Shown: positions 38,662 through 47,587, counted from the first letter of the stretch. The stretch is DNA of 64,000 nt from CAWEBF01 sp963807235 (GCA_963807235.1 CAWEBF010000009.1:186001-250000), one strand, 5' to 3'. Made by a program: numbers and translations. Notes: generated by a model not told the origin, from the sequence alone.

Positions 38662-38730
38662 TGCGGACCCGCCGGCCCTCCGGGATTCATCCTGCCGAGT
38701 ACGTCTGTGCGTCGCGCGAGCTCCGCTGAT

Positions 38731-39243
38731 ATGGATCTCAAAACCCTCATCCGCCATGTGCCGGACTATCCGAAGCCCGGCATCCTCTTCTACGACATCA
38801 CGACGCTGCTGCGAGACGCGGCGGGCTTCCGCGCCGTCACCGATCGGTTGTGCGAGCCGTTCCTGGGCGCAGGCATCGAGATCGTGGTCGGCGTGGAGAG
38901 CCGGGGGTTCATCCTGGGCGGCGCCGTCGCCGAGCGTCTGGGAGCGGGGTTCGTGCCCGTTCGCAAGCCCGGGAAGCTGCCGTCGGCGACACGGCGTGAG
39001 GCCTACACGCTCGAGTACGGCAGCAATGAGCTGGAGATTCACGCCGACGCGGTGACGGAAGGGCAGCGCACCCTGATCGTGGACGACGTGCTGGCGACCG
39101 GCGGCACGGCCGCCGCCACGGCGATTCTGGTGAAGGGGCTCGGAGCCTCTCTCGAGGGGCTGGCCTTTCTGATCGAGTTGGATTTCCTCAATGGGAAGAC
39201 CAAGCTGACAGGGGAACGGGTGCACTCGGTATTGCATTATTAG
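38731..39243 (+). CDS. apt: Adenine phosphoribosyltransferase
   Basis: Salvages adenine to AMP using PRPP. The 170-residue product begins at ATG 38731 (MDLKTLIRHVPDYPKPGILF), the standard Apt N-terminus with the DYPKPGI(L)F(Y)DIT hood. VVGVESRGFILGGAVAERLG is the adenine/PPi loop region. RTLIVDDVLATGGTAAA is the PRPP-binding motif with the paired aspartates. KTKLTGERVHSVLHY is the usual C-terminus with small variation. An upstream in-frame start at 38707 is less likely. It is cytoplasmic and followed by heptad copy E and a tRNA. Confidence 0.96.
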   Translation: MDLKTLIRHVPDYPKPGILFYDITTLLRDAAGFRAVTDRLCEPFLGAGIEIVVGVESRGFILGGAVAERLGAGFVPVRKPGKLPSATRREAYTLEYGSNELEIHADAVTEGQRTLIVDDVLATGGTAAATAILVKGLGASLEGLAFLIELDFLNGKTKLTGERVHSVLHY

Positions 39244-39252
39244 CACCCGTCG

Positions 39253-39287
39253 CTGGCTTTAGCTCAGGCTTTGGGCTCTGGGCTCCA
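39253..39287. repeat. 7-bp tandem array (GGCTYYN family, copy E)
   Basis: Units CTGGCTT, TAGCTCA, GGCTTTG, GGCTCTG and GGCTCCA lie between apt and tRNA-Arg, in register. Confidence 0.7.
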
Positions 39288-39338
39288 CCACCACGGCGCG
39301 AAGCAAGTCACGGTAAACTAACGAGTTGACGGCAAACC

Positions 39339-39415
39339 GTCCCCGTAGCTCAGTTGGATAGAGCGAGCGCCTCCTAAGCGCTAGGCCGGCAGTTCGATTC
39401 TGCCCGGGGACACCA
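39339..39415 (+). tRNA. tRNA-Arg (anticodon CCT)
   Basis: A complete 77-base cloverleaf. The acceptor stem GTCCCCG/CGGGGAC has seven pairs. The D arm contains GCTCAGTTGGATAGAGC. The anticodon loop is CTCCTAA on stem AGCGC/GCGCT. The T arm is GGCAG-TTCGATT-CTGCC. Discriminator A and CCA are encoded (39412-39415). Anticodon CCT reads AGG. The gene stands alone, flanked on both sides by heptad arrays. Confidence 0.97.
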
Positions 39416-39434
39416 CTTGCGGGGCAGGACCAGC

Positions 39435-39469
39435 GGGCCTAGAGCCGAGAGCCCAGAGCCGAGAGCCAA
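39435..39469. repeat. 7-bp tandem array (GGCTYYN family, copy F) at a start codon
   Basis: Units GGGCCTA, GAGCCGA, GAGCCCA, GAGCCGA and GAGCCAA end one base before the ATG of the TPR protein gene. They therefore occupy the place where a ribosome binding site should be. Confidence 0.8.
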
Positions 39470-39470
39470 T

Positions 39471-40223
39471 ATGAAGCGGATCGAACGCCATCACTTGAAG
39501 GACAACGAGCTGGCCACGACACTGGCTGACCTGAGCCGCAGGGTCGAAGCGCGCCGCAGTCAGCTGAAGTATGGCGCGATGGCCCTGCTGGCGATCGTCG
39601 TCGTGGGGCTGGGGATCTCGGTGTGGCGACAGCGGCAACAGTCGCGCGGCCAGGAACTATTGGCCGAGGCGATGGTGGCGCTCAACGCGCGCGTGGTGCC
39701 TGCGACAGCCGCTGGGGCGGAAGGCGAGCCGGCCGCCGCGCAGATTGGCGCCACGGGTTCGTTCTCCACGGAGGAAGCCAAGCTCACCGCGGCCATCCCG
39801 AAGCTGCAGGCCGCCGCCGACGGCGCGCCCTCGAGCGCGGCGGGCGTGACGGCGCGCTACCACCTTGCGGGTGCGTTGGCTGCCGTGGGCCGGCATACCG
39901 ATGCGATTGCTGCGTTCGAGGAAGTGTCGCGCCGCGCGGGGCCCGACAGTTTCTACGGGCGGATGGCGCGGATGGGGCGGGCCGACGCGCAAGCGCGGGC
40001 CGGGCAGTTCGACGCGGCCATCGCCGGCTGGAAGGAACTGGCGGCGCAGCATGCTGAGCAGCTGCCGGTCGATGCGCTGCTGATGGAGATGGGCCTGGCC
40101 TATCGCGCGAAGGGCGACACGGCTGAAGCCAAGAAGACGCTGACGCAGGTCGTCGAGCAGCATCCGAATTCGCCCTACGCGCCACAGGCGCGCGCCGAGC
40201 TGGACGCCCTCAGCGGCTCGTAG
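39471..40223 (+). CDS. Membrane-anchored TPR protein (YfgM-like)
   Basis: A 250-residue protein with a short cytoplasmic N-terminus (MKRIERHHLKDNELATTLAD), one transmembrane helix (YGAMALLAIVVVGLGISVW, residues about 34-52) and a periplasmic TPR domain. Repeats are visible at HLAGALAAVGRHTDAIAAFE, GRADAQARAGQFDAAIAGWK and GLAYRAKGDTAEAKKTLTQV. This is the YfgM/Tetratricopeptide_21-like plan; YfgM acts with the Sec translocon in periplasmic chaperone delivery. No Shine-Dalgarno is present because the heptad array abuts the start. Its 3' end overlaps the convergent binding-protein gene by 14 bp. Confidence 0.82.
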   Translation: MKRIERHHLKDNELATTLADLSRRVEARRSQLKYGAMALLAIVVVGLGISVWRQRQQSRGQELLAEAMVALNARVVPATAAGAEGEPAAAQIGATGSFSTEEAKLTAAIPKLQAAADGAPSSAAGVTARYHLAGALAAVGRHTDAIAAFEEVSRRAGPDSFYGRMARMGRADAQARAGQFDAAIAGWKELAAQHAEQLPVDALLMEMGLAYRAKGDTAEAKKTLTQVVEQHPNSPYAPQARAELDALSGS

Positions 40224-41778
40224 CGGCGATCCGCTTCACGTCGCGGAGACCCATGAAGTCCCCGGTCGCGCCGACGTGCAGTCCGGCCAGCGATCGTTGC
40301 GCCACGACCACGTTCGTCTTGTTCCACACCGGAATGTAGGCCGCGTCGCGGGCCACCACACGCTGCACTTCGCTGTACAACTCACGCCGCTCCTCGTCTG
40401 AAGTGGACGCCGCCGCCGCGTCCAGCATGCGATCGACTTCGGGGTTGCGGTAGTTGCCGCGGTTGAACCCGGCCGGCGGCACCTGCGAGGAGTGATACAC
40501 GCGTCGCAGGATGTCGGGGTCGACCAGCGCGCCCCCGGCCCACTGCAGGCTGAACAGCTGAAACCGTCCCTTCAACACATCCTGATAGAACGTCGCGAAC
40601 TCGTAGGACCGGACGTCGAGGTCGATCCCCACGCGCTTCAGGTTCTCCTGGATGATGGCCGACTGCAGCCGCGTTTCCTCGTTGGTCGAGCAGATGAGCG
40701 ACAGCCGGAGGCGCGTCCGGGGGCCGTCGCCGTCCGGATCCCGATAGCCGGCTTCGTCCAGGAGCGCCCGCGCCCGGGCCGGATCGAAGTCGAACTGCTG
40801 CACGTCCGGCTCGTACGCCCAGCCCTGCGACGGCACGAGGCCCGTCGCCAGACGCGCCAGCCCGCGCCGCAGGTGATCCACGATCGCCTGACGGTCGATG
40901 GCGTGACCGATGGCATGACGGACGCGCGAGTCCGCCAGCACGGGATCGCGCAGGTTGATGCCCACGTAGGAGAAATCCAGCCCGGGGGAGGTGGCCGACT
41001 GCAGGCCGTCTTCTCGCCGCAGCTGGTGCACGATGTCGGGCGGCAGGTCGTTGATCACGACGTCCAGTGAGCCTCGGCGCAGCTCCAGGCCGCGCATGGT
41101 GTCGTCGGGCACCACCTTCAGCACCAGGCCCGCGTTGTTGGGCAGGCCGTCGAAGTAGCCCTCGAACGCCGACAGCGTGACGCGATCGTCGTCGGCGTAC
41201 TCGACGAAGCGGTACGGACCCGTGCCGATCGGAAACGTGCGGAGGTCGTCGCCCGAACCGGCGGGGACGATGGGCGGTTGCAGCACGAGCTGCATGGGAA
41301 AGGCGGAAAACGGGGCCTTCAGCCGGAACTCCACCGTGTAGGCGTCGAGTGCCGTCACGGATTGCAGCGAGCTGAAGGCGCCCTTATGAGGTGAGACGTA
41401 GGCGGGATCGAGGAACGCGCCGTATGTGTAGACCACGTCAGCGGAGGTCAGCTCGTGCCCGTCGTGAAAGCGGACGCCGCGGCGCAGGTGCACGACGTAC
41501 GTAACCGGGTCTGGATTGTCGAGTCGCGTTGCCAGGTGGGGCTGGGACTTCAAATCGGGGCCCAGGATGAACAGCGGGCTGAAGATCAGCTCCGCGACGC
41601 GCTGCGAGATCTCGTCCCCGGCCTGGCGCGGATCGAGCGTGTTGGGCGCGGTCCGGATCCCGACCGTGATGATCGACGGATCGATCGCCGGCGCGGGCCG
41701 GCAGGCGCCGGCGACCAGGGCGGCCGCCACCCCCGCCGCGACGGCGGCCAGGCGCGCGCTACGAGTGGGGGTCGTCAT
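40210..41778 (-). CDS. Oligopeptide/dipeptide ABC transporter substrate-binding lipoprotein
   Basis: A 522-residue family 5 solute-binding protein. The signal ends in a lipobox (AALVAGAC, Cys at residue 26), predicting a lipidated periplasmic protein. SBP_bac_5 features are TVGIRTAPNTLDPRQAGDE, YVVHLRRGVRFHDGHELTSA, DVVYTYGAFLDPAY and INLRDPVLADSRVRHAIGHA, then DRQAIVDHL. The C-terminal lobe has NKTNVVVAQRSLAGLHVG. It should deliver peptides or similar compounds to an ABC permease, but no permease or ATPase genes are adjacent. Its start overlaps the mutS stop by 20 bp, so it is co-transcribed with mutS. Confidence 0.92.
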   Translation of the reverse strand: MTTPTRSARLAAVAAGVAAALVAGACRPAPAIDPSIITVGIRTAPNTLDPRQAGDEISQRVAELIFSPLFILGPDLKSQPHLATRLDNPDPVTYVVHLRRGVRFHDGHELTSADVVYTYGAFLDPAYVSPHKGAFSSLQSVTALDAYTVEFRLKAPFSAFPMQLVLQPPIVPAGSGDDLRTFPIGTGPYRFVEYADDDRVTLSAFEGYFDGLPNNAGLVLKVVPDDTMRGLELRRGSLDVVINDLPPDIVHQLRREDGLQSATSPGLDFSYVGINLRDPVLADSRVRHAIGHAIDRQAIVDHLRRGLARLATGLVPSQGWAYEPDVQQFDFDPARARALLDEAGYRDPDGDGPRTRLRLSLICSTNEETRLQSAIIQENLKRVGIDLDVRSYEFATFYQDVLKGRFQLFSLQWAGGALVDPDILRRVYHSSQVPPAGFNRGNYRNPEVDRMLDAAAASTSDEERRELYSEVQRVVARDAAYIPVWNKTNVVVAQRSLAGLHVGATGDFMGLRDVKRIAATSR

Positions 41779-44434
41779 CAGAGGTGTCCTCGGACACCGC
41801 CAGCTGCCGGAGCTCGTTCAGCACGGCCAGCGCCGCGCGGGGCGACGTGTCGTCGAGGTCGAGTGCCGATAGCCGCGCCAGCACGGCCTCGGCGCGCTGC
41901 CGGGTGGAGGCGGGGATGGTCGCATCGGCAAACAGTCCCAGTTGCTGCGTCCGATCGTCAGCGTTGGGCGAGTGCGTCGGGCGGCCCCCGCGGGCCAGCT
42001 CGTCGCGCTCGAGGCCGATCAGGATCTCCTTGGCACGTGCGATGACGCTCGGCGGCAGGCCCGCCAGCCTGGCCACCTGGATGCCGTAGCTGCGATCGGC
42101 ACGTCCCGGGAGGATCTTCCGCAGGAACACGATGTCGTCCTTCCATTCGCGCGCCGCCACATGGGCGTTGACGACGCCGGGCCGTCCATCGGCCAGGTCC
42201 GTCAGCTCATGGTAGTGCGTGGCGAAGAGCGTCTTGGGCCTGGACGTCGGATGGCCAGCCAGGTGCTCCGCAACCGCCCAGGCGATGCTCAGCCCGTCGA
42301 ACGTCGCCGTGCCCCGGCCAATCTCGTCGAGCACGACCAGGCTCCGCGAGGTGGCGGTGTGGAGGATGTTGGCGGTCTCCTGCATCTCCACCATGAAGGT
42401 GGATTGGCCCCGGGCGATGTTGTCCGACGCGCCCACGCGGGCGTAAATGCGATCGACGATGGGCAGCTTCGCGTCGCGGGCCGGCACGAAGGAGCCCATC
42501 TGCGCCAGCACCGGGAGCAGCGCCGTCTGCCGCAAATAGGTGGACTTGCCCCCCATGTTGGGGCCCGTGAGGATCACCAGGTGCCGGGTGGACCCGTTGA
42601 GGTCCACATCGTTCGGCACGAAGCCGCCAGGCACGCGCGACTCGACCACGGGGTGGCGGACGTCGGTGGCCACCATCTCGTCGCCGTCGTGCACGTGCGG
42701 CTTGGTGTAGTCGCGCACGACGGCCGTTTCCGCCAACGCCGCCAGGACGTCCAGCGACGCCAGTGCGCGCGCGCTGGTCTGGATCCGCGAGGCTTCCGCC
42801 GCCACCGCGCGCGTCAGCTCCTCGAAGACCACCAGCTCGCGCGCCAGGATCCGCTCGTCGGCTCCGAGGATCTTGGCCTCGTGTTCGCGCAGTGCCGGCG
42901 TGCTGAAGCGCTCTCCACCTGCAATCGTCTGCTTGCGCTCGTAGTCCGCCGGCGCCAGGTGCAGGTTGGATTTCGTGATCTCGATGTAGTACCCGAACAC
43001 ACGATTGAAGCGGACTTTCAGCGAACCGATGCCCGTCCGCCCGCGTTCCGCCGTTTCCATGTCGGCGATGATCTGCCGGCCCGATCGGCTGATCGTCCGC
43101 AGCTCGTCGATCTCGGGATCCAAGCCGTCCCGCGTGAAGCCGCCCTCGCGCGCCAGTGCGGGAGGGTCGTCCGCCAGCGTGCGCTCGATCCGCTGCCGCA
43201 CGTCGGCCAGGTCGTCCAGCTCGGCACACAGGCTCCGGACGAGCGGGGCCGCCGCGTCGGCCAGGATCTGTGCGACCCGTGGGATGACCGCGCAGGATCG
43301 CGCGAGCGCGATGAAGTCGCGCGGTCCGGCCGTGCCGAGCACCACGCGGCCGAGGAGTCGCTCGAGATCCTGGAGCGACGTCAGGGCCTCTCTCACCTCG
43401 GCGCGCTCTCGGGTCCGAAAAGCGAATTCCTCCACGCCGTCCAGCCGCTCGCGGATGCGTTCGAGCTCGACCAGCGGGCGCAGGAGCCACGACCGCAGCA
43501 GCCGGCCGCCCAAGGCGCTGGCGGTCCGATCAATCTCGTGCAGCAGCGAGCCGTCGCGTTGGCCCTCACTGCCGGTGATGAGCTCCAGGTGGCGGCAGGT
43601 CACGGCGTCGATGCGCAGCGCGTCGGCCGAGGACCGGAACACCAGCGACTGCACGTGCCCGAGGTCCGCCTTGTGCGAGTCGCGCAGGTGTCGCAGCAGG
43701 CCCCCCGCGGCGCGCGTGGCCGCGACGCGGTCCCGCAGGCCGAACCCGTCCAGGCTCTGTACCCGCAGCTGCTCCAGGAGCGCGCGCTCGGCGGCGCGGG
43801 CTTCGAATCCAGCCTCGTCCCCCTCGGTCACCGCGCACCCCAGCGCCGCGATCTCCGGAAACGTCCCGGCCAGCACCGTGCCGCGCGGCACCAGCACCTC
43901 GCGCGGCCGCAGCGCGCTCAGCTCATCGGCCAGTGCCTGCGTGCCGCTGGTGCCTTCGTACTCGGCGGCGCGGAATTCTCCGGTGGACAGGTCCAGGAGG
44001 GCCACGCCAAAGGCCGTCGTCCCCTGCTGATCTACAGGGACGACGGCTAACAGAAAGGAGGGCTCGCGCGCGTTCAGATATGTGCTGTCGGTGAGTGTGC
44101 CGGGCGACACCACGCGAACCACTTCGCGGCGGACGAGCCCCTTGGCTTTCTTCGGATCCTCCACCTGCTCGCAGATGGCCACCCTGAAACCCTTGCTCAC
44201 GAGCTTCGTGATGTACCCGTCCGCGGCGTGGAAGGGTACGCCGCACATCGGCACACCTTGTCCGCCAGCGTCCTTGGCGCGCGACGTGAGCGTGAGGTCG
44301 AGGGCGCGCGCGCCCACGATCGCGTCCTCGTAGAACATTTCGTAGAAATCCCCCATGCGAAAGAAGACCAGGGCAGTCGGGTGCTGCCGCTTGGCCTCCA
44401 GGTATTGCCGCATGGCCGGGGTGACGGTGTGCAT
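41759..44434 (-). CDS. mutS: DNA mismatch repair ATPase MutS
   Basis: An 891-residue full-length MutS. The mismatch-recognition domain begins TALVFFRMGDFYEMFYEDA, with the Phe-x-Glu wedge (F-Y-E). The connector and lever/clamp domains follow (GYYIEITKSNLHLAPADYER). The ABC-type ATPase has Walker A LTGPNMGGKSTYLRQTALL, the ST(F)MVEMQE signature and Walker B SLVVLDEIGRGTATFDGLSI, then TLFATHYHELTDL. The C-terminal helices for dimerisation are present. The reading frame has no break, in contrast to several neighbours. It is divergent from tsaB with 68 bp between starts. Confidence 0.97.
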   Translation of the reverse strand: MHTVTPAMRQYLEAKRQHPTALVFFRMGDFYEMFYEDAIVGARALDLTLTSRAKDAGGQGVPMCGVPFHAADGYITKLVSKGFRVAICEQVEDPKKAKGLVRREVVRVVSPGTLTDSTYLNAREPSFLLAVVPVDQQGTTAFGVALLDLSTGEFRAAEYEGTSGTQALADELSALRPREVLVPRGTVLAGTFPEIAALGCAVTEGDEAGFEARAAERALLEQLRVQSLDGFGLRDRVAATRAAGGLLRHLRDSHKADLGHVQSLVFRSSADALRIDAVTCRHLELITGSEGQRDGSLLHEIDRTASALGGRLLRSWLLRPLVELERIRERLDGVEEFAFRTRERAEVREALTSLQDLERLLGRVVLGTAGPRDFIALARSCAVIPRVAQILADAAAPLVRSLCAELDDLADVRQRIERTLADDPPALAREGGFTRDGLDPEIDELRTISRSGRQIIADMETAERGRTGIGSLKVRFNRVFGYYIEITKSNLHLAPADYERKQTIAGGERFSTPALREHEAKILGADERILARELVVFEELTRAVAAEASRIQTSARALASLDVLAALAETAVVRDYTKPHVHDGDEMVATDVRHPVVESRVPGGFVPNDVDLNGSTRHLVILTGPNMGGKSTYLRQTALLPVLAQMGSFVPARDAKLPIVDRIYARVGASDNIARGQSTFMVEMQETANILHTATSRSLVVLDEIGRGTATFDGLSIAWAVAEHLAGHPTSRPKTLFATHYHELTDLADGRPGVVNAHVAAREWKDDIVFLRKILPGRADRSYGIQVARLAGLPPSVIARAKEILIGLERDELARGGRPTHSPNADDRTQQLGLFADATIPASTRQRAEAVLARLSALDLDDTSPRAALAVLNELRQLAVSEDTSDDDPHS

Positions 44435-44502
44435 TGCGGGGTCGCGACCGGGCGCCGCTCACGCGGAGCTGGTCACAGCATTGCTATTATCGCGTAGGTC
44501 CC

Positions 44503-45195
44503 ATGGTCACGCTGGCGCTCGACACCACGACGAAGGCGGCGACGAGCGCGGTCGTGTCGGGCGCGCGCGTCCTCGGTGAGTGGGCCGGCGATGCGGGGAT
44601 CTCGCCCGCCGCGCAGCTGCCACGTGGCATCGAGGAGGCGCTGGCGGCGGCGGGGTGCCGGCCCGGCGACGTCGACGTGTTGGCGGTGGCTGTCGGGCCG
44701 GGATCCTTCACGGGTCTGCGCGTCGGGATCGCCACCATGCAGGGACTGGCCGTGGCGCTCACTCGTCCGCTGCTTGGGGTCTCCGCCCTCGAGGCGTTGA
44801 TGGCGTGCGCGGCCGCGGAGTGCGCTGACGCCGGGGAGCTGCTCGTCTCGCCGTGGGTGGACGCCTGGCGCGGGGAGGTGTACGCGGGCGCCTACCGCGC
44901 GGGTCGCGGAATGATGCCGCCAATGATTGGTGACCCGGCACGCGTGCTGGCGGCGCTCGACGGTCCCGTGCTCCTGGTCGGGGACGGTGCCGCCGCTCAT
45001 CGGGCGCTCATCGTCTCCCACGCCGGCAGCCGGGTCCGGTTCGCCCCCACCCTGACGCCGCGTCTGGCTGCGGCCATCGCGCGGCTCGCAGCCGCACGCG
45101 CCCAGGCCGGCGAGCGGCCGGCTCCCCATGCCATCGCGCCGTTGTACGTGCGGCGTCCCGACGTCGAAATGGCGCGCGATCACCGTGCCGGCTGA
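44503..45195 (+). CDS. tsaB: tRNA threonylcarbamoyladenosine biosynthesis protein TsaB
   Basis: A 230-residue ASKHA-fold partner of TsaD in t6A modification of ANN-decoding tRNAs. Family motifs are TLALDTTTKAATSAVVSG at the N-terminus, AVAVGPGSFTGLRVGIATMQ and LAVALTRPLLGVSALEALMA. The C-terminal half is less conserved, as usual. A TATTAT box lies about 15 bp upstream in the divergent region with mutS. It overlaps rimI by 11 bp; tsaB-rimI pairing is common across bacteria. Confidence 0.93.
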   Translation: MVTLALDTTTKAATSAVVSGARVLGEWAGDAGISPAAQLPRGIEEALAAAGCRPGDVDVLAVAVGPGSFTGLRVGIATMQGLAVALTRPLLGVSALEALMACAAAECADAGELLVSPWVDAWRGEVYAGAYRAGRGMMPPMIGDPARVLAALDGPVLLVGDGAAAHRALIVSHAGSRVRFAPTLTPRLAAAIARLAAARAQAGERPAPHAIAPLYVRRPDVEMARDHRAG

Positions 45196-45652
45196 GCCTC
45201 TCATCTTCTCGGTGGAGCCGTTCGAGCAGGAGCAGGACCTCGACGGGATCCTCCAGGTGGAGGAAGAGTCGTTCACCAACCCGTGGACCCGCGCGATGTA
45301 CACCTGGGAGCTGCAGAACCCGGACGTCTGCCACATCTACGTCGTGCGCATCCCGGAGTGCCGCGTGGCCGGTTTCTGCGCCTTCTGGCTGGTGGTGGAC
45401 GAAGTGCACGTGAACAACGTGGCGCTGCGTCCGGCCTACCGGGCCAAGGGCCTGGGCACGGCGCTGATGCGGCGGGTCTTGACCGAGGCCAGGCGGCTCG
45501 GCGCCGTTCGCGCCACGCTGGAGGTGAGGGCATCCAACCTGCCCGCTCGGCGCTTCTACGAGGGCATGGGCTTCGAGGTGACCGCCACGAGGCCGCGCTA
45601 TTACACGGATCCAACCGAGGATGCGCTGATTCTGTGGCGTGAACTGACCTGA
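45185..45652 (+). CDS. rimI: Ribosomal-protein-alanine N-acetyltransferase
   Basis: A GNAT-fold enzyme of about 155 residues that acetylates the N-terminal alanine of ribosomal protein S18. VDEVHVNNVALRPAYRAKGL followed by GTALMRR holds the acetyl-CoA pyrophosphate-binding motif A (Q/RxxGxG/A as R-A-K-G-L-G-T). LEVRASNLPARRFYEGMGF is the conserved RimI C-terminal signature. GTG 45185 is preferred over ATG 45128, which lies deep in tsaB; the GTG gives an 11-bp overlap and a normal N-terminus (PLIFSVEPFEQEQDLDGILQ). Confidence 0.9.
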   Translation: MPAEPLIFSVEPFEQEQDLDGILQVEEESFTNPWTRAMYTWELQNPDVCHIYVVRIPECRVAGFCAFWLVVDEVHVNNVALRPAYRAKGLGTALMRRVLTEARRLGAVRATLEVRASNLPARRFYEGMGFEVTATRPRYYTDPTEDALILWRELT

Positions 45653-45653
45653 A

Positions 45654-45705
45654 TTCCGGATTGTCCGGAAGTGGCTTGAGCCCGGCTGGCGCGGTGTGCT
45701 ACTTT
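45654..45705 (+). promoter_or_regulatory. Inverted repeat and promoter upstream of the DUF465 gene
   Basis: TTCCGGA (45654-45660) and TCCGGAA (45664-45670) form a perfect 7-bp inverted repeat directly after rimI. TTGAGC (45676-45681) and TACTTT (45700-45705), 18 bp apart, resemble a sigma-70-type promoter for the next gene. The repeat just upstream of the -35 could be a regulator site or the 3'-end hairpin of the rimI transcript. Confidence 0.45.
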
Positions 45706-45775
45706 GCGCCAGGCGACCCGGTCGCTGACGTCGCGCGCGACCGGCGTTGTCGCCTCGAGAGAGGAGGGTACGGCC

Positions 45776-46018
45776 ATGAACGGAGCCGAAGCGCAGGAGG
45801 TCAGGCATCTCCTGCTGGTAAGCCACGACCAGTATCGAGAGCTTGCCAATCTCCACCACGCGCTTGACGATCGCCTCCACCAGCTCACCGAAAAGCATTA
45901 CCTCTCCAACATAGAACAAGTCGAAGAAGTCACCTTGAAGAAGCGCAAGCTCGCGCTCAAGGATCAGATGGAGCGCATCGCGACGGACTGGGTTCGCGAG
46001 CATCCGCACAGCTCCTGA
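45776..46018 (+). CDS. Small DUF465 (YdcH-like) protein
   Basis: An 80-residue cytoplasmic coiled-coil protein. The pattern YRELANLHHALDDRLHQLTE and then TLKKRKLALKDQMERIA is the two-helix hairpin of the DUF465/YdcH family, where a basic KKxKLxLKD core is invariant. The molecular function is unknown; members are often growth-phase or stress induced. A strong GAGGAGG ribosome binding site lies 8 bp before ATG 45776, and the gene has its own promoter-like sequence. Confidence 0.85.
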   Translation: MNGAEAQEVRHLLLVSHDQYRELANLHHALDDRLHQLTEKHYLSNIEQVEEVTLKKRKLALKDQMERIATDWVREHPHSS

Positions 46019-46077
46019 CGCCCTGGCGCCGGCGCGCCGGTTAGAGAATCCGCGGGTCGTACGCGACAATTCGCGCG

Positions 46078-46713
46078 ATGCGGATCGATCCGGCCGGATG
46101 GCCGTTCGTAATCGGCGGGGCCGCCGTCGCGGCCTTGACCGGGATGGGGGCTGGCTGGACGTGGGGACTTGCCGCCTGCGCGCTGCCAGCCTTCCTGCTG
46201 TTCTTCTTCCGCGATCCGGATCGCGCCGTCTCAGCGCGGCCCCAGGACGTGCTGTCTCCGGCCGATGGCCGCGTCATGATCGTGGGCGAGCCGGTCGGCG
46301 ACATGGCCGGCACGCCCTGGCGGCAGATCAGCATCTTCCTGTCGCCGATGGACGTCCACGTGAACCGCATGCCCGTTGGGGGGCGCGTGACGCGGGTGCG
46401 CTACCACCCCGGCAGGTTTCTGCCGGCGTATCGTCGCGAGGCGGGCGACCTCAACGAGTACACCGAGGTCACTTTGGACGTGGGCGGACGGGCGGTTCTC
46501 GTGCGGCAGATTGTGGGCCTGCTGGCGCGGCGCATCGTGTGCCGGGTCCGTGAGGGCGACGTGGTGGCGGCCGGCGACCGCTTCGGCGTGATGAAGTTCG
46601 GATCCCGCATGGATGTGTTCCTGCCACCCGACGCCACGCTGCGTGTGCAGCCACGCGACCGCGTGGTGGGTGGCATCAGCGTGATCGCCGTGCTGGGAGG
46701 GGAGGGGCAGTGA
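46078..46713 (+). CDS. psd: Phosphatidylserine decarboxylase (short, archaetidylserine-type)
   Basis: A 211-residue pyruvoyl enzyme that forms phosphatidylethanolamine. Two N-terminal membrane helices (PFVIGGAAVAALTGMGAG, LAACALPAFLLFFF) precede RDPDRAV and VLSPADGRVMIVGEP. MDVHVNRMPVGGRVTRVRYH carries the catalytic His region, and FGSRMDVFLPP holds the Gly-Ser self-cleavage site that generates the pyruvoyl group. The length fits the short Psd form. Its stop overlaps the pssA start (ATGA), so the two make a phospholipid synthesis operon. Confidence 0.93.
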   Translation: MRIDPAGWPFVIGGAAVAALTGMGAGWTWGLAACALPAFLLFFFRDPDRAVSARPQDVLSPADGRVMIVGEPVGDMAGTPWRQISIFLSPMDVHVNRMPVGGRVTRVRYHPGRFLPAYRREAGDLNEYTEVTLDVGGRAVLVRQIVGLLARRIVCRVREGDVVAAGDRFGVMKFGSRMDVFLPPDATLRVQPRDRVVGGISVIAVLGGEGQ

Positions 46714-47582
46714 ACGAGCCGCGCGACGTGCCCTCGAGGCTCTCGATGCTGGCGCCGATGCGCCGGCGGCAGGACCCGCAGGCTCGGCGCCTCCGCCGGG
46801 GCGCCTACCTGTTACCGAGCGCCTTCACGATGGCCAACCTGTTCTGCGGCTATGCCTGCATCGTGCACGCGATGCACGGCCAGTTCCACACGGCGTCGCT
46901 CTTCATCGGGATCGCCATCGTGCTGGACATGCTGGACGGGCGCATCGCGCGGATGACCGGCACCACGAGCGCCTTCGGCGTCGAGTTCGATTCGCTGGCC
47001 GACGTGGTGTCGTTCGGTGTCGCGCCGGCCATGCTGTCATTTGCGTGGGGGCTGCAGCCGCTGGGGCGCCTGGGATGGGCGGCGGGGTTCCTGTTCGTGG
47101 CCGCCGCGGCCGTCCGCCTGGCGCGGTTCAATATCCAGTCGGGCAGCCACGACAAGCGCTACTTCGTCGGCATGCCCAGTCCGCCCGCCGCGGGCGTGCC
47201 GGCGGCCACCGTCTTTGCGTTCCCGTCGGGGTTCAGCGGCCCGTGGGAGGCGGCCGCGGTTCTGACGATCGTGATCGTGCCGGCGCTCCTGATGGTCAGC
47301 ACGATCCGGTTCCGCAGCTTCAAGACGCTCGACTTGCACTCCCGCCGCAGCTCACCGGTGCTGTTCCTGCTGGCGCTTTTCCTGGCTGCGCTGGCGGCGC
47401 AGCCGGAGATCGTGCTGCTGGCGCTCGCTTATGGGTATCTGTCGTCCGCGTTCATCGAGTTGGCGTGGACGCGGTGGCGCCGGCGCGCCGATGGCCCGCC
47501 GCCCGCGGCATCGGACGCGGCCGAGGACGCCCCCGTCTCCTCGAGCGCGCCGGACAAGGAATCGCACGCGGACGTTGGGTAG
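46710..47582 (+). CDS. pssA: CDP-diacylglycerol--serine O-phosphatidyltransferase
   Basis: A 290-residue CDP-alcohol phosphatidyltransferase that makes phosphatidylserine, the Psd substrate. The D-G-x2-A-R-x8-G-x3-D-x3-D active site is seen as DGRIARMTGTTSAFGVEFDS followed by LAD. The protein has about seven membrane helices (SAFTMANLFCGYACIV, ASLFIGIAIVLDML and others). A long hydrophilic C-terminal tail (about residues 255-290) is unusual but looks disordered. It is translationally coupled to psd. The heptad array (copy I) begins 5 bp after its stop. Confidence 0.93.
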   Translation: MNEPRDVPSRLSMLAPMRRRQDPQARRLRRGAYLLPSAFTMANLFCGYACIVHAMHGQFHTASLFIGIAIVLDMLDGRIARMTGTTSAFGVEFDSLADVVSFGVAPAMLSFAWGLQPLGRLGWAAGFLFVAAAAVRLARFNIQSGSHDKRYFVGMPSPPAAGVPAATVFAFPSGFSGPWEAAAVLTIVIVPALLMVSTIRFRSFKTLDLHSRRSSPVLFLLALFLAALAAQPEIVLLALAYGYLSSAFIELAWTRWRRRADGPPPAASDAAEDAPVSSSAPDKESHADVG

Positions 47583-47587
47583 GGGGA

